From an uncultured Collinsella sp. (GTDB lineage: Bacteria > Actinomycetota > Coriobacteriia > Coriobacteriales > Coriobacteriaceae): DNA of 64,000 bases. The translations under genes and the position numbers were made by a program. Position 1 is the first letter of the stretch; each line of letters begins with the position of its first letter. Positions 18,719 through 27,258 of the stretch are shown piece after piece. Where the stretch lies: assembly GCA_900540905.1 (NCBI GenBank), contig UQHR01000007.1, positions 1-64,000 on the forward strand, read 5' to 3'. A model generated the notes under the pieces. It was not told the origin of the DNA. It saw only the letters and a program-made list of their open reading frames with translations, and ran no database searches.

Positions 18719-18739
18719 TTACATACCGTCAGTATCTAT
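18719..18739. promoter_or_regulatory. Operator 2 (probable TetR site) after the TetR gene
   Basis: TTACATACCGTCAGTATCTA plus one base is the same motif as operator 1 with three changes, 65 bp away, directly beside the TetR stop codon. Two copies of one motif support a real binding site. Confidence 0.6.
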
Positions 18740-18740
18740 A

Positions 18741-19403
18741 TTACCACCCAGCACGGTTCCATACGTCCCAAATCTGAGCCGTTGTCTGAAGCACTTCATT
18801 ACCCAAATCGAGCCCCACCGCGGCCGCCATCTGCGCCAAACATTGCGCGCGAGCGAGCATTCGATCTTTGGTCTCGAGCGGACGGAACAGCGGCAGCAGC
18901 CAAAGATTCGCCAACAACGATACGGCCTCAGCCGCTTCGCGCGGGCATTTGCACGCAATGGAGCCGTCGGCGATGCCCTCCTCGATCACTGGCAAGAGAC
19001 AGCCATCGGCCGACTCGTCGAACGAGCCCTGGTACTGCATCGCCAGTAGACGCGAGTTTTTTACCGGATCTGCCGCAGGATGCATGCGTGCCCATAGCTC
19101 AATTTGCGGAACGACAGACTCGGGCGCGTACAGTCGCTTGAGCTTTTGGGCTCCGGTCATATTGCCGATACCAAGCGTTGAGCGACGTTGCTCAACAATC
19201 GGAGCCATTGCCCGATCAAATGCGGCGTTGAAAATCTCCTCTTTGCTCTTAAAGTGATGATAGACAGCGCCCTTGGTCATGCCATCGAGGCGGTCGACGA
19301 TATCTTGAATGCTCGTCCCCTCATAACCCTGTACGCAGAATAGCTCCAGCGCCGCGTCGAGAATCTTCGCGACAGTCTCCTCGGGATATTTATTACGACC
19401 CAT
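18741..19403 (-). CDS. TetR/AcrR-family transcriptional repressor
   Basis: A regulator of 220 residues. The N-terminal DNA-binding domain contains ILDAALELFCVQGYEGTSIQ and a GAVYHHFKSKEEIF recognition segment, both classic TetR sequence. The C-terminal ligand domain is not informative. ATG 19403 (GRNKYPEETV) is preferred over the ATG at 19439 because it begins at the usual position before the first helix, although the ribosome site is weak. It probably represses the downstream MFS pump through the two ATACATACCG-type operators. Confidence 0.85.
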   Translation of the reverse strand: MGRNKYPEETVAKILDAALELFCVQGYEGTSIQDIVDRLDGMTKGAVYHHFKSKEEIFNAAFDRAMAPIVEQRRSTLGIGNMTGAQKLKRLYAPESVVPQIELWARMHPAADPVKNSRLLAMQYQGSFDESADGCLLPVIEEGIADGSIACKCPREAAEAVSLLANLWLLPLFRPLETKDRMLARAQCLAQMAAAVGLDLGNEVLQTTAQIWDVWNRAGW

Positions 19404-19477
19404 AATCCGTCCATCCGCAACGCAAGTCTTGTGCCTCATTGCAGCATTTTAACGTTGCGGATGGTAGGCGGTCGATT

Positions 19478-19816
19478 CTATACCGCGGCGGGACCGTGCT
19501 CGCCGGTACGGATGCGGATGACTTCCTCGACCGGCTCGACCCAAATCTTGCCGTCACCGACGGCACCGGTGCGGGCGGCGTTGCAGATGATGTCGACAAT
19601 GCCGTCAACATGCTCATCGGCACAAATGAGCGTGAACTGTACCTTAGGGATCGTGTTGACAAGCAACTCATTGCCGCGCACGTATTCCTTCCAGCCATGC
19701 TGTGCGCCGCAGCCCTGCACCTGGTTGATAGTCATACCGCGAACACCGGCAGCAAACAGCGCATCTTTAAGAACCTCAAGCTTCTCGGCGCGAACAATCG
19801 CCGTAATCTTCTTCAT
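19478..19816 (-). CDS. PII nitrogen regulatory protein
   Basis: Small trimeric signal protein (112 residues) that senses 2-oxoglutarate, ATP and ADP and controls ammonium transport. The N-terminus MKKITAIVRAEKLEVLKDAL and the C-terminal GAVGDGKIWVEPVEEVIRIRTGE are PII signatures. The T-loop is QVQGCGAQHGWKEYVRGNEL and keeps a Tyr at the equivalent of position 51 (KEYVRG). Lying 146 bp after the Amt gene on the same strand, it is the GlnK-type partner of that transporter. GAGAGGAATTC precedes the ATG. Confidence 0.93.
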   Translation of the reverse strand: MKKITAIVRAEKLEVLKDALFAAGVRGMTINQVQGCGAQHGWKEYVRGNELLVNTIPKVQFTLICADEHVDGIVDIICNAARTGAVGDGKIWVEPVEEVIRIRTGEHGPAAV

Positions 19817-19862
19817 AGTGAATTCCTCTCAATAATCAACGTATCCCTTTACATGAGACGCG

Positions 19863-19962
19863 GGTTTCCCAGGTGCCGCAGATTGGGTTGAAAGAGGAGC
19901 GCCGCGTACTTTTGTACGCAAGCGACGGTTTGAAACCCAAGGTGCGGTGCCTGGGGAAGCCG
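19863..19962. repeat. Long imperfect hairpin between the Amt and PII genes
   Basis: Left arm GGTTTCCCAGGTGCCGCA pairs (with some G-U and one bulge) with the right arm TGCGGTGCCTGGGGAAGCC; an inner TTGGGTT/AACCCAA pair and an apical GCGTAC-TTTT-GTACGC hairpin follow. It occupies nearly the whole gap and abuts the Amt stop codon at 19963. It could reduce PII expression or protect the mRNA. Confidence 0.6.
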
Positions 19963-21240
19963 CTAGTCAAGTCCCGAGAAGGAGGGATATGCGCTCTCGC
20001 CGTGCTGACTCGCATCCAAGCCCAGCGCCTCGTCGGCCTCGTCCACGCGCAGGCTGCCGTGGAGCAGTGCCTTGACCACCGCGGCGATCACCAAGTCGAG
20101 CACCAGCACAATAACGACCGTCACCACAATGCCCAGAACCTGCGAGACAAGCAGCGACACGTCGCCCGTGTAGAACAGGCCGCCCTTACCGGTCCACGAG
20201 AGCTCCGGCACGCAGAACAGGCCCGTGAGCACACCGCCCAAGATGCCGCCGATACCGTGGCAACCGAACGCGTCGAGCGCATCGTCGTAGCCAAACTTGG
20301 TCTTAAGATGGCTGATGGCCAGGTAACAGACGGGCGAGACGATCAGGCCCATGACCAGCGCTGCCCACGGCTCGACAAAGCCCGCACCCGGCGTGACCAC
20401 CACAAGGCCCGCAACCAGACCGGTGCTGGCACCCACCAGCGTGGGGCGACCGGTGTGCACGCGCTCGACGGCAAGCCACGAGACCATGCCCGCCGCGCTG
20501 GCCGTCACGGTGTTGAGGATGGCGAGCGCCGCCACGGCGTCGGCCTTAAACTCGCTGCCGCCGTTAAAGCCAAACCAGCCAAACCAAAGCAGGCCGGCGC
20601 CTAGCGCCACAAACGGCACGTTATGCGGACGATAGCTCACCATGCCAAAGCCGCGACGACGGCCGAGCATTGAGCAGAGAATCAGGCCCGTGAGACCGGA
20701 CGAAATGTGCACCACGTCGCCGCCGGCAAAGTCGAGTGCGCCGATGATGTCGCCGATAAAGGAGCCATCGCCGCCCCAGACCATGTGGGCGAGCGGCGCA
20801 TAGACCACGAGCAGCCAAATGCCCAGGAAGGCCGTCATGGCATCAAACTTAACGCGGCCGGCCAGGCTGCCCGTGACGATAGCGGCCGTGATCATGGCAA
20901 ACGCCATTTGGAAGGCGATGTTGATGATTTGAGGGTAGACGGCACCGTCCGCGGCATTGCCCTCGGCCGCCTGCAGCACCTGGCCGAGCACCGGTAGACA
21001 CAGCAGCTGGTCAAGGCCTCCAATAAACGGACTTGAGCCGTCGCCGCCGTAGGCCAGCGACCAGCCGGCAACAATCCACAGCACACCAACCAGGCCAATG
21101 GCGCCAAAGCACATGAGCATGGTGTTGATGACATTTTTGCGCCTGGACAGGCCGCCATAGAAAAACGCCAGACCCGGTGTCATTAAAAACACGAGCATGG
21201 TGCAGATGAGCATAAACGTTGTCGATCCCGTATCGTACAT
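19963..21240 (-). CDS. amt: Ammonium transporter (Amt family)
   Basis: Membrane channel of 425 residues that imports ammonium, normally as a trimer. The twin pore His residues are present: GGDVVHISSG and DAFGCHGIGGILGG. The N-terminal TPGLAFFYGGLSRRKNVINT and a FNGGSEFKADAVA segment are typical, with about eleven membrane segments. ATG 21240 follows GGGGGAG; the upstream in-frame start at 21297 has no site. A PII gene follows in the same unit, which is the common arrangement for nitrogen control. Confidence 0.95.
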   Translation of the reverse strand: MYDTGSTTFMLICTMLVFLMTPGLAFFYGGLSRRKNVINTMLMCFGAIGLVGVLWIVAGWSLAYGGDGSSPFIGGLDQLLCLPVLGQVLQAAEGNAADGAVYPQIINIAFQMAFAMITAAIVTGSLAGRVKFDAMTAFLGIWLLVVYAPLAHMVWGGDGSFIGDIIGALDFAGGDVVHISSGLTGLILCSMLGRRRGFGMVSYRPHNVPFVALGAGLLWFGWFGFNGGSEFKADAVAALAILNTVTASAAGMVSWLAVERVHTGRPTLVGASTGLVAGLVVVTPGAGFVEPWAALVMGLIVSPVCYLAISHLKTKFGYDDALDAFGCHGIGGILGGVLTGLFCVPELSWTGKGGLFYTGDVSLLVSQVLGIVVTVVIVLVLDLVIAAVVKALLHGSLRVDEADEALGLDASQHGESAYPSFSGLD

Positions 21241-21438
21241 TCGCTCCCCCTTAGTCGCACGAACGTTGTCGGCGCCCATAATGCGGCCGAGGGGCAACTG
21301 GTGTAGACCAGATACGGCGTTGTTAAACGCAGCGTTGTCGAATGGAAACGGTGCCGCAATCTTGGAAACGGCGCGGCAACGGGCGCGAAACGAACGGGAA
21401 ATACGCGAGCAAGGGAGCCGTGGGCGCGCCCGTCCCGG

Positions 21439-22458
21439 CTAGCGCCGAAACAGCTCGTGGGCGCGGTCGCGGAGATTAGTTGCTCGAATGACACCTTCGT
21501 AGCGATTAATGCGCAGACGCGGGAAGGCGTTAAAGAAGCGTAGGTCGCGGCGGCTGAGTGACACGCTCGGCACCGGACGGCTCATGCGCTTGCCGGCAAG
21601 GCGACGACTGAGCGACGGACGCGGCATGCTCGGCGCGGCATCGGCCACGCGGCGGGCAGCGAGCGCCAGGCCGCGAGCACCATCCGAGATAAACGTCGGC
21701 ATCGAAGCCTTCTCGCGCAGGGCATCGAGCGCCGCGTCGCCCAGCTCCGCCAGCCACGCGTTAACGGCACGGCTACGAATGTGCGTCTGTGCCACCGAGT
21801 CAATCGTCGAATCGGGAATGCGCTCGAGCATGGAGTCCGAGGCATCAGCAAGCGACTCGTTGATGCGGTCGGCAAGGTCGGCGCGCACACGCTCCAGCTG
21901 ATCGGACAGGCGGCGCCAGCTGGCCAACGAGCATGCCGCGTCGACCATCATCGCGACCGCGACGATAAAGGCGGACAGCCGCACAATCAGCACCGGCAGA
22001 TGGCCAAGCAGCCCCAGCAATGCCGGCTCCACTAAACGGCAAATGCACAACGCACCCAAGCCAAACGCGCATGCCCAGTACAGACAGATGCGTCCGTGCA
22101 GGTTAAACGGCAGGTGCGAATAGTCCCAAAAGCAAGCGCCCGTTGTTTTTTCCAACAGCACGCCTACGCTGTACTCAATCACGCTGCATACGAGCGCCGC
22201 AGCGACAAACTGGCTCGAGGCATCCGGAATCCCGCGCAGCAGAAGCCAGCAGGCAATGCCGCCCACACCATAGATAGGGCAACACGGCCCCAGCAAAAAT
22301 CCACTGTTGGCAAATCGTCCGTGATTGAGCATGGCGCATACTGTCGACTCCCATGCCCAGCCGCAAAACCCGTAAAAGGCAAACGAGAGCACCAGTGCCG
22401 AGAGCGGGCAGGCGGCAAGCGTCGCGCCGTCAAACGCCATTTCAATCGCGGTTCCCAC
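21439..22458 (-). CDS. CmpB-like putative ABC transporter permease (DUF1113 type)
   Basis: Membrane protein of 339 residues. The first 170 residues hold about five hydrophobic segments with the family signature FYGFCGWAWE and GFLLGPCCPIYGVGG, plus EKTTGACFWDYS. The C-terminal half is an amphipathic, Arg-rich soluble region that I do not recognise. The start is GTG 22458, preceded by GGAGAGGG, three bases after the stop codon of the HD-domain gene, so the two are translationally linked. Despite the family name, no transport function is demonstrated. Confidence 0.75.
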   Translation of the reverse strand: MGTAIEMAFDGATLAACPLSALVLSFAFYGFCGWAWESTVCAMLNHGRFANSGFLLGPCCPIYGVGGIACWLLLRGIPDASSQFVAAALVCSVIEYSVGVLLEKTTGACFWDYSHLPFNLHGRICLYWACAFGLGALCICRLVEPALLGLLGHLPVLIVRLSAFIVAVAMMVDAACSLASWRRLSDQLERVRADLADRINESLADASDSMLERIPDSTIDSVAQTHIRSRAVNAWLAELGDAALDALREKASMPTFISDGARGLALAARRVADAAPSMPRPSLSRRLAGKRMSRPVPSVSLSRRDLRFFNAFPRLRINRYEGVIRATNLRDRAHELFRR

Positions 22459-22461
22459 CGT

Positions 22462-22998
22462 CTACCCTCTCCTCTTTTCACTCGATTCGCTGTTCACACC
22501 ATCGTCAGCCTCGTCCTTGCGCCGCAGACGGCCGGCGACTGTCTCGCGCAGAGCACACCATTTATCTGCCAGGCATACAATCCATGCCTCACGACACGTC
22601 GGCGGCACCGGCACCAGCGGGAACATATGCCGCACGATAATATTCCGCTCGCGCGGCGTCAGCTCAAAATCTTCCTCCGCACGTGCTAGGGCAAAAAACG
22701 GGTGGCGAAAGCCATGCAGCCGATGGCTTGGGTCGGGATCGTGCCAGTCATAGAGAAAGTAATCGTGCAGCAGGGCCCCGCGCAGCAACGAGGCGCGGTC
22801 GACCGAGACACCGACGCGGCCCAAGCGCTCGGCAAAGGACAGACTTGCCCGTGCCACCGAGGTCACATGCGTATACACCGTCACATCGCCATGCTGGATA
22901 AACTCGCGCGTCAGGTCCAAGCGACCCGCTTGAGCCAGTTGACGGGCAGCATGGTCCACTTCGCACGCGATTTTCTCGGCACGAACGGCATCGGACAT
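22462..22998 (-). CDS. HD-domain phosphohydrolase
   Basis: A 178-residue cytosolic protein of the HD superfamily. The key residues are the His of VYTHVTSVARASL and the paired HD of ALLHDYFLYDWHD, followed by conserved His residues in HRLHGFRHP and an IIVRHMFPL segment. It is a probable metal-dependent phosphohydrolase; substrate unknown. ATG 22998 follows GGAGG. It is the first gene of an operon with the CmpB-like protein. Confidence 0.8.
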   Translation of the reverse strand: MSDAVRAEKIACEVDHAARQLAQAGRLDLTREFIQHGDVTVYTHVTSVARASLSFAERLGRVGVSVDRASLLRGALLHDYFLYDWHDPDPSHRLHGFRHPFFALARAEEDFELTPRERNIIVRHMFPLVPVPPTCREAWIVCLADKWCALRETVAGRLRRKDEADDGVNSESSEKRRG

Positions 22999-23226
22999 GC
23001 TGCCTCCTTCCAGCGACCCACGGCGGCAAGTCACGGCCTGCACGCAATGAATAAAATCATCATCGAATCTACCAGTATGGCATCGGACAAAACGTTTTGC
23101 CCCACCAGTTGGCGAATTACCGCGCCGCCGTCACATATCAAACGCCAAAATGTGCGAGACTGTCTTGTGCAATTGTGCCGGCCGAGGGAGCGCCGGCGCT
23201 CGATTCGCATGGAGTAACCCACAACG

Positions 23227-25008
23227 ATGCTGCTTACGCAAACGACAACGCCCGAGGACGTCAAGGCTCTTAATCGCGCCGAGCTCCCGCAGCTCTGCGG
23301 CGAGATCCGCCAGGCAATCCTCGAAAGCTCCGCCGCTGTCGGCGGGCACGTTGCCCCCAACCTGGGCGTCGTTGAGCTTACGGTTGCACTTCATCGCGTG
23401 TTTAACTCCCCCATCGACAAGATTGTCTTTGACGTTTCGCACCAGACCTACGCACACAAGGCGCTGACGGGGCGCGCGTACACTTATATCGATCCGGAGC
23501 GTTATGGTGAGGCTTCTGGCTTTGCCAATCCCGACGAGTCCGAGCATGACCTGTTTGCCATGGGGCACACCTCGACCTCGGTGAGCCTGGGCTGCGGTCT
23601 GGCGCACGCTCGTGACCTGGCGGGCGATGCGTACAACGTCATCACTGTTATTGGTGACGGCTCGCTTTCGGGCGGCCTGGCGTTTGAGGGCTTCAACAAT
23701 GCCGCCGAGCACGACAGCAACCTGATCATCATCGTCAACGATAACGACCAGTCAATTGCCGAGAACCACGGCGGCCTCTACCGCAATCTCGCCGAGCTGC
23801 GCGCCACAAACGGCACGGCCGAGCGCAACGTTTTCCGTGCGCTGGGACTCGACTACCGCTATCTGGACGCCGGCAACGACGTGTTGGCCCTGGTCGACAC
23901 GCTGCAAGAGCTGCGCGACATCGACCACCCCATCGTGCTGCACATCTCGACCGCCAAGGGCAAGGGCTTTGAGCCGGCCCAAAGCGATCCCGAGCGCTGG
24001 CATCACGTTGGCCCCTTCGATATGGCGACCGGCCGCAAGCTCTGCCCGGGCCACCCGAGCGAGCCCGCGCCGCGTACGTACGCCGATATTACGGGCGAGG
24101 CGCTGAGCGCCGCCATCGAGCGCGATCCACAGGTCGTGGGCATCACGGCCGCCACGCCCTACATCATGGGCTTTACACCCGAGCTTCGCGCCGCGGCAGG
24201 CAAGCAGTTTGTTGACGTGGGCATTGCCGAGGAGCACGCCGTGACCTTTGCCACCGCGCTTGCGCGCTCGGGCGCCAAGCCAGTCTTTGGTGTGTACGGC
24301 ACGTTTTTGCAGCGCGCCTACGACGAACTGTGGCACGACCTGTGCCTCAACGACGCCCCCGCAACCATCCTGGTATTTGGCGCGTCGATCTTTGGCACCA
24401 CATCCGAGACGCACCTCTCGTTCTTTGATATTTCCATGCTGGGCGGTCTTCCCAACATGCACTACTTGGCGCCGGCCTGCATGGAGGAATATCTGTCCAT
24501 GCTGAGCTGGTCGCTCGATCACCGCGAGCATCCCGTGGCGATTCGCGTGCCGGGCATTGGCTTGGTAAGCCGCCCTGACTTGGCGCCTGCCGAGGACGCC
24601 GATTACGGCGCCGTTCGTTACAACGTGGTGCGTCAGGGTCGCGACGTGGCCGTGCTCGCGCTTGGCGATTTCTTTGAGCTGGGCGAGCGCGTGGCAAACC
24701 GCTTGGCTGCCGAGTACGGCATCGAGGCCACGCTCGTCAACCCGCGCTATGCAACTGAGCTCGACCGTGAGTTCCTCGACAGCCTTGCCGCCGAGCATCG
24801 CGTTGTCGTCACTCTCGAGGACGGCATCTTGGACGCTGGCTGGGGCGAGCGTGTCGCGTGCTACTTGGCCTGCACGCCCGTGCGCACGCGCACCTTCGGC
24901 ATCGCCAAGGGCTTCCCCGACCGCTACGACCCCAACGAGTTGCTCGCTCAGAACGGCATGACGGTCGAGAACATGGCCGCCGAAGCCGTAAGGCTACTGA
25001 ACGAGTAA
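23227..25008 (+). CDS. 1-deoxy-D-xylulose-5-phosphate synthase-like (DXS paralogue)
   Basis: Thiamine-diphosphate enzyme of the DXS family (593 residues; DXS is usually 620-640). The cofactor motif is GDGSLSGG...NDND; the Glu for cofactor activation lies in VGIAEEHAVTF; the conserved His residues of HVAPNLGVVELTVALH and DVSHQTYAHK are kept. The segment that in true DXS reads DRAGxxGxDG and the YPRG motif, which hold the phosphate of glyceraldehyde-3-phosphate, are changed (FGASIFGTTSETH and IRVPG). So it may use a different acceptor, and it should not be assumed to be the housekeeping dxs. Divergent from the HD operon. Confidence 0.75.
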   Translation: MLLTQTTTPEDVKALNRAELPQLCGEIRQAILESSAAVGGHVAPNLGVVELTVALHRVFNSPIDKIVFDVSHQTYAHKALTGRAYTYIDPERYGEASGFANPDESEHDLFAMGHTSTSVSLGCGLAHARDLAGDAYNVITVIGDGSLSGGLAFEGFNNAAEHDSNLIIIVNDNDQSIAENHGGLYRNLAELRATNGTAERNVFRALGLDYRYLDAGNDVLALVDTLQELRDIDHPIVLHISTAKGKGFEPAQSDPERWHHVGPFDMATGRKLCPGHPSEPAPRTYADITGEALSAAIERDPQVVGITAATPYIMGFTPELRAAAGKQFVDVGIAEEHAVTFATALARSGAKPVFGVYGTFLQRAYDELWHDLCLNDAPATILVFGASIFGTTSETHLSFFDISMLGGLPNMHYLAPACMEEYLSMLSWSLDHREHPVAIRVPGIGLVSRPDLAPAEDADYGAVRYNVVRQGRDVAVLALGDFFELGERVANRLAAEYGIEATLVNPRYATELDREFLDSLAAEHRVVVTLEDGILDAGWGERVACYLACTPVRTRTFGIAKGFPDRYDPNELLAQNGMTVENMAAEAVRLLNE

Positions 25009-25010
25009 AA

Positions 25011-25047
25011 AACCTCCGCAAGGGAAGCACCCCTGCGGAGGTTTTTA
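25011..25047 (+). terminator. Terminator of the DXS-like gene
   Basis: AACCTCCGCA (25011-25020) pairs with TGCGGAGGTT (25034-25043), followed by TTTATT. It begins three bases after the stop codon. Confidence 0.9.
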
Positions 25048-25064
25048 TTTTCGCGACGCAATTA

Positions 25065-25280
25065 TCTCAATCTGTAACATCTAGGGCCCGAATTTCCGTC
25101 TAACTGTTACAGATCTGGATAAGACGTCCTAGTCCCAGACCTTTGTCTCAATCTATAACAGATAGAGACCTTTTGGCCGTCCAGATGTTACAGATTGAGA
25201 CATTCGAATTCCCCTGAAGAGAAAATCTCGATCTGTAACAGTTACTCGGCAAAAATGGCTGCAGATGTTACAGATCGAGA
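25065..25280. repeat. Array of six 15 bp repeats in alternating orientation, 40 bp period
   Basis: Copies of TCTCAATCTGTAACA, forward at 25065, 25146 and 25226 and inverted at 25105, 25186 and 25266. Copies 25186 and 25065 are identical; 25226 and 25266 share one change (TCTCGATC), 25146 has one, and 25105 has three. Start-to-start steps are 40, 41, 40, 40 and 40 bp, leaving spacers of 25-26 unrelated bases. Adjacent copies can pair into three hairpins. The array lies in a 456 bp gap with a terminator, a CCTGTCCC hairpin and a promoter. Confidence 0.85.
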
Positions 25281-25312
25281 CAAAACAGCAAGGCATGCCG
25301 CTGCATCGGTCA

Positions 25313-25350
25313 GAACCACCACAAAGGTGCCTGTCCCTTTTTGGTGGGTA
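25313..25350. repeat. CCTGTCCC hairpin repeat, copy 1
   Basis: ACCACCACAAA pairs with TTTTTGGTGGGT around GGTGCCTGTCCC. It has the same layout as the repeats at 35150 and 37417 but with different, still mostly pairing, arms. Confidence 0.65.
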
Positions 25351-25391
25351 GAATAACCCATAAGGCAAGTATGTTTCTGAGTTATTTCGTG

Positions 25392-25421
25392 TTGACCCAT
25401 TTGAGCGCGATAGGGTATAAC
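25392..25421 (+). promoter_or_regulatory. Probable promoter of the amino-acid ABC operon
   Basis: TTGACC at 25392-25397, an 18-base spacer and TATAAC at 25416-25421 resemble a housekeeping promoter, 43 bp upstream of the binding-protein start. Confidence 0.55.
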
Positions 25422-25464
25422 TCTACTCAACCGCTAGGGATTTTATTGAGAAAGGTGTTCTACT

Positions 25465-26460
25465 ATGAGCAAGAACCTCTCCCAGCAGGTCGTTCTCGAC
25501 CGCCGCGGCTTTGTCGCCGCTACCTTCGCAACCGTCGCCGGCCTTGGTCTTGCCGGCTGCTCTGACACCAGCGCCGAGGCCGACAAGGGTTCCGCCGCCG
25601 GTTCCTCCAAGAGCTCCGAGGATACCGAGGCTTCCACCACGCTCGACGCCAAGGCGTTCGACAAGCTCGTCGACAACGGCCCCAAGGCCGATGACGACGC
25701 CATCGCCGCCAGCACCTGGGCCACGGCCGTCAAGGACGCCGGCGTCTTTAAGATCGGCGGCGTTCAGACCTCTACGCTTTTCTCCCTCCTCAACGAGAAA
25801 GACGGTCAGACCCGCGGCTTCGACGCCGGTATCGCACAGCTCCTGTCCAACTACATTCTGGGCGAGAACAAGGTCGAGATCACCCAGGTGACCTCGGACA
25901 CGCGCGAGTCCGTCCTGCAGAACGGCCAGGTCGACGCTGTCTTTGCCACCTACACCATCACTGACGAGCGCAAGAAGCTCGTATCCTTTGCCGGTCCCTA
26001 CTACTACACGCAGCAGGCCATCCTGGTGCTCGCCGATAACGACGACATCAAGAGCGTCGACGACCTGGCCGACAAGAACGTCGCCGTCCAGTCCGGCTCC
26101 AACGGCCCCGCCATCCTGGAGGAGTTCGCCCCCAAGGCCAGCCAGCAGGAGTTCAAGACCGACGAGGAGGCCCGCCAGGCACTCCAGCAGGGTCGCGTTG
26201 ACGCCTACGTCATCGATAACAATATGCAGCAGAGCGCCCTGGTCCGCGAGCCGGGCAAGTACAAGATCGCCGGCAAGCCCTTCGGCAGCAAAGAGCCCTA
26301 CGGCATCGGCCTGCCGCTCGATTCCGACGGCGTCGCCTTCGTTAACGACTTCCTTAAGAAGATCGAGGACGATGGCACCTGGACTGAGCTGTGGCAGATC
26401 TGCATCGGTGACCGTACGGGCGACACCAATGTTCCCGAGCTGCCCGAGATCGGCGCCTAG
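25465..26460 (+). CDS. Amino-acid ABC transporter substrate-binding lipoprotein
   Basis: Extracellular lipid-anchored binding protein (331 residues, SBP family 3) that delivers polar amino acids to the permeases encoded downstream. The signal peptide contains DRRGFVAATFATVAGLGLAGC: a twin-arginine-like RRGFV followed by an LAGC lipobox, so the mature protein should begin at Cys and may be exported by Tat. The mature part has RGFDAGIAQLLSNYILG and a FATYTITDERKKLVSFAGPY segment, as in glutamine/glutamate binders. GAGAAAGGTG precedes the ATG. Exact ligand unknown. Confidence 0.88.
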   Translation: MSKNLSQQVVLDRRGFVAATFATVAGLGLAGCSDTSAEADKGSAAGSSKSSEDTEASTTLDAKAFDKLVDNGPKADDDAIAASTWATAVKDAGVFKIGGVQTSTLFSLLNEKDGQTRGFDAGIAQLLSNYILGENKVEITQVTSDTRESVLQNGQVDAVFATYTITDERKKLVSFAGPYYYTQQAILVLADNDDIKSVDDLADKNVAVQSGSNGPAILEEFAPKASQQEFKTDEEARQALQQGRVDAYVIDNNMQQSALVREPGKYKIAGKPFGSKEPYGIGLPLDSDGVAFVNDFLKKIEDDGTWTELWQICIGDRTGDTNVPELPEIGA

Positions 26461-26548
26461 GCAGTGAGCCTGGTAACGGCCGCAACGAAACCATACGGAA
26501 ACGCATGATGCGCTTTATTGCGGTAAACTGTTTCCTCACTGAGTTGTC

Positions 26549-26577
26549 GGGGCTTCCGTACACACGGGAGCCCCTTT
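26549..26577 (+). terminator. Hairpin between the binding-protein and permease genes
   Basis: GGGGCTTCCGT (26549-26559) pairs with ACGGGAGCCCC (26564-26574), then TTT. It probably trims transcription so that the binding protein is made in excess of the membrane parts. Confidence 0.65.
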
Positions 26578-26598
26578 CCTTACCGGCGGGAGGTCCGC

Positions 26599-27258
26599 AT
26601 GAGTCTCTCCGAACTCTGGTCGCTCTATGGCCAGAACTATATCGACGCGCTGCTAGCAACCTGGAGCATGACGCTTGAGTCGTTTGCCATCGCCATGGTG
26701 CTGGCCGTCGCCGTCACTGTGATGCGCGTGTCGCCGCTCAAGCCGCTGCGCGTCTTTGGCGACCTGTATGTCCAGGTCTTCCGTAACATCCCCGGCATCG
26801 CGCTGCTCATCATCGTCGTCTACGCGCTGCCGCCGCTCAAGGTCGTTCTGCCCTACCGCACCTGCGTTATCGTCGCTACGGTCCTTTTGGGCTCGGCCTT
26901 TGGCTCCGAGAACTTCATGAGTGGCATCAACACCGTCGGCGTCGGTCAGGTCGAAGCCGCCCGCTCGCTGGGCATGAGCTTCAATCGCATCCTCGCCAAG
27001 ATCGTGATTCCGCAGGCGCTGCGCTCGAGCGTGCTGCCCATGACGAACCTCTTTATCGCCGTCATGCTCACTACCGCGCTCGGCAGCCAGGTGCCGCTTA
27101 AACCGCAGGAGCTCACCGGCGTAGTGAGCTACATCAACACGCGCTCGCTCGGCGGCGTCGCCGCGTTCTTTATCTCGGCGCTCGGCTACCTGGGCACAGC
27201 CTTTGTGGTGAGCCACATTGGCAACTATATCGATAAGAAGGTGAGGATCCTCCGATGA
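26599..27258 (+). CDS. Amino-acid ABC transporter permease 1
   Basis: Inner-membrane permease (219 residues) of the HisM/GluC family. The EAA loop, which contacts the ATPase, reads VEAARSLGMSFNRILAKIVIPQALR. About five membrane segments are present. ATG 26599 follows GGGAGG. It overlaps the next permease gene by four bases (ATGA), so the two are co-translated. Confidence 0.92.
   Translation: MSLSELWSLYGQNYIDALLATWSMTLESFAIAMVLAVAVTVMRVSPLKPLRVFGDLYVQVFRNIPGIALLIIVVYALPPLKVVLPYRTCVIVATVLLGSAFGSENFMSGINTVGVGQVEAARSLGMSFNRILAKIVIPQALRSSVLPMTNLFIAVMLTTALGSQVPLKPQELTGVVSYINTRSLGGVAAFFISALGYLGTAFVVSHIGNYIDKKVRILR

Noticed and set aside
25065..25280. CRISPR-like array
   Set aside because: Repeats alternate in orientation, are only 15 bp, and no cas gene lies nearby.
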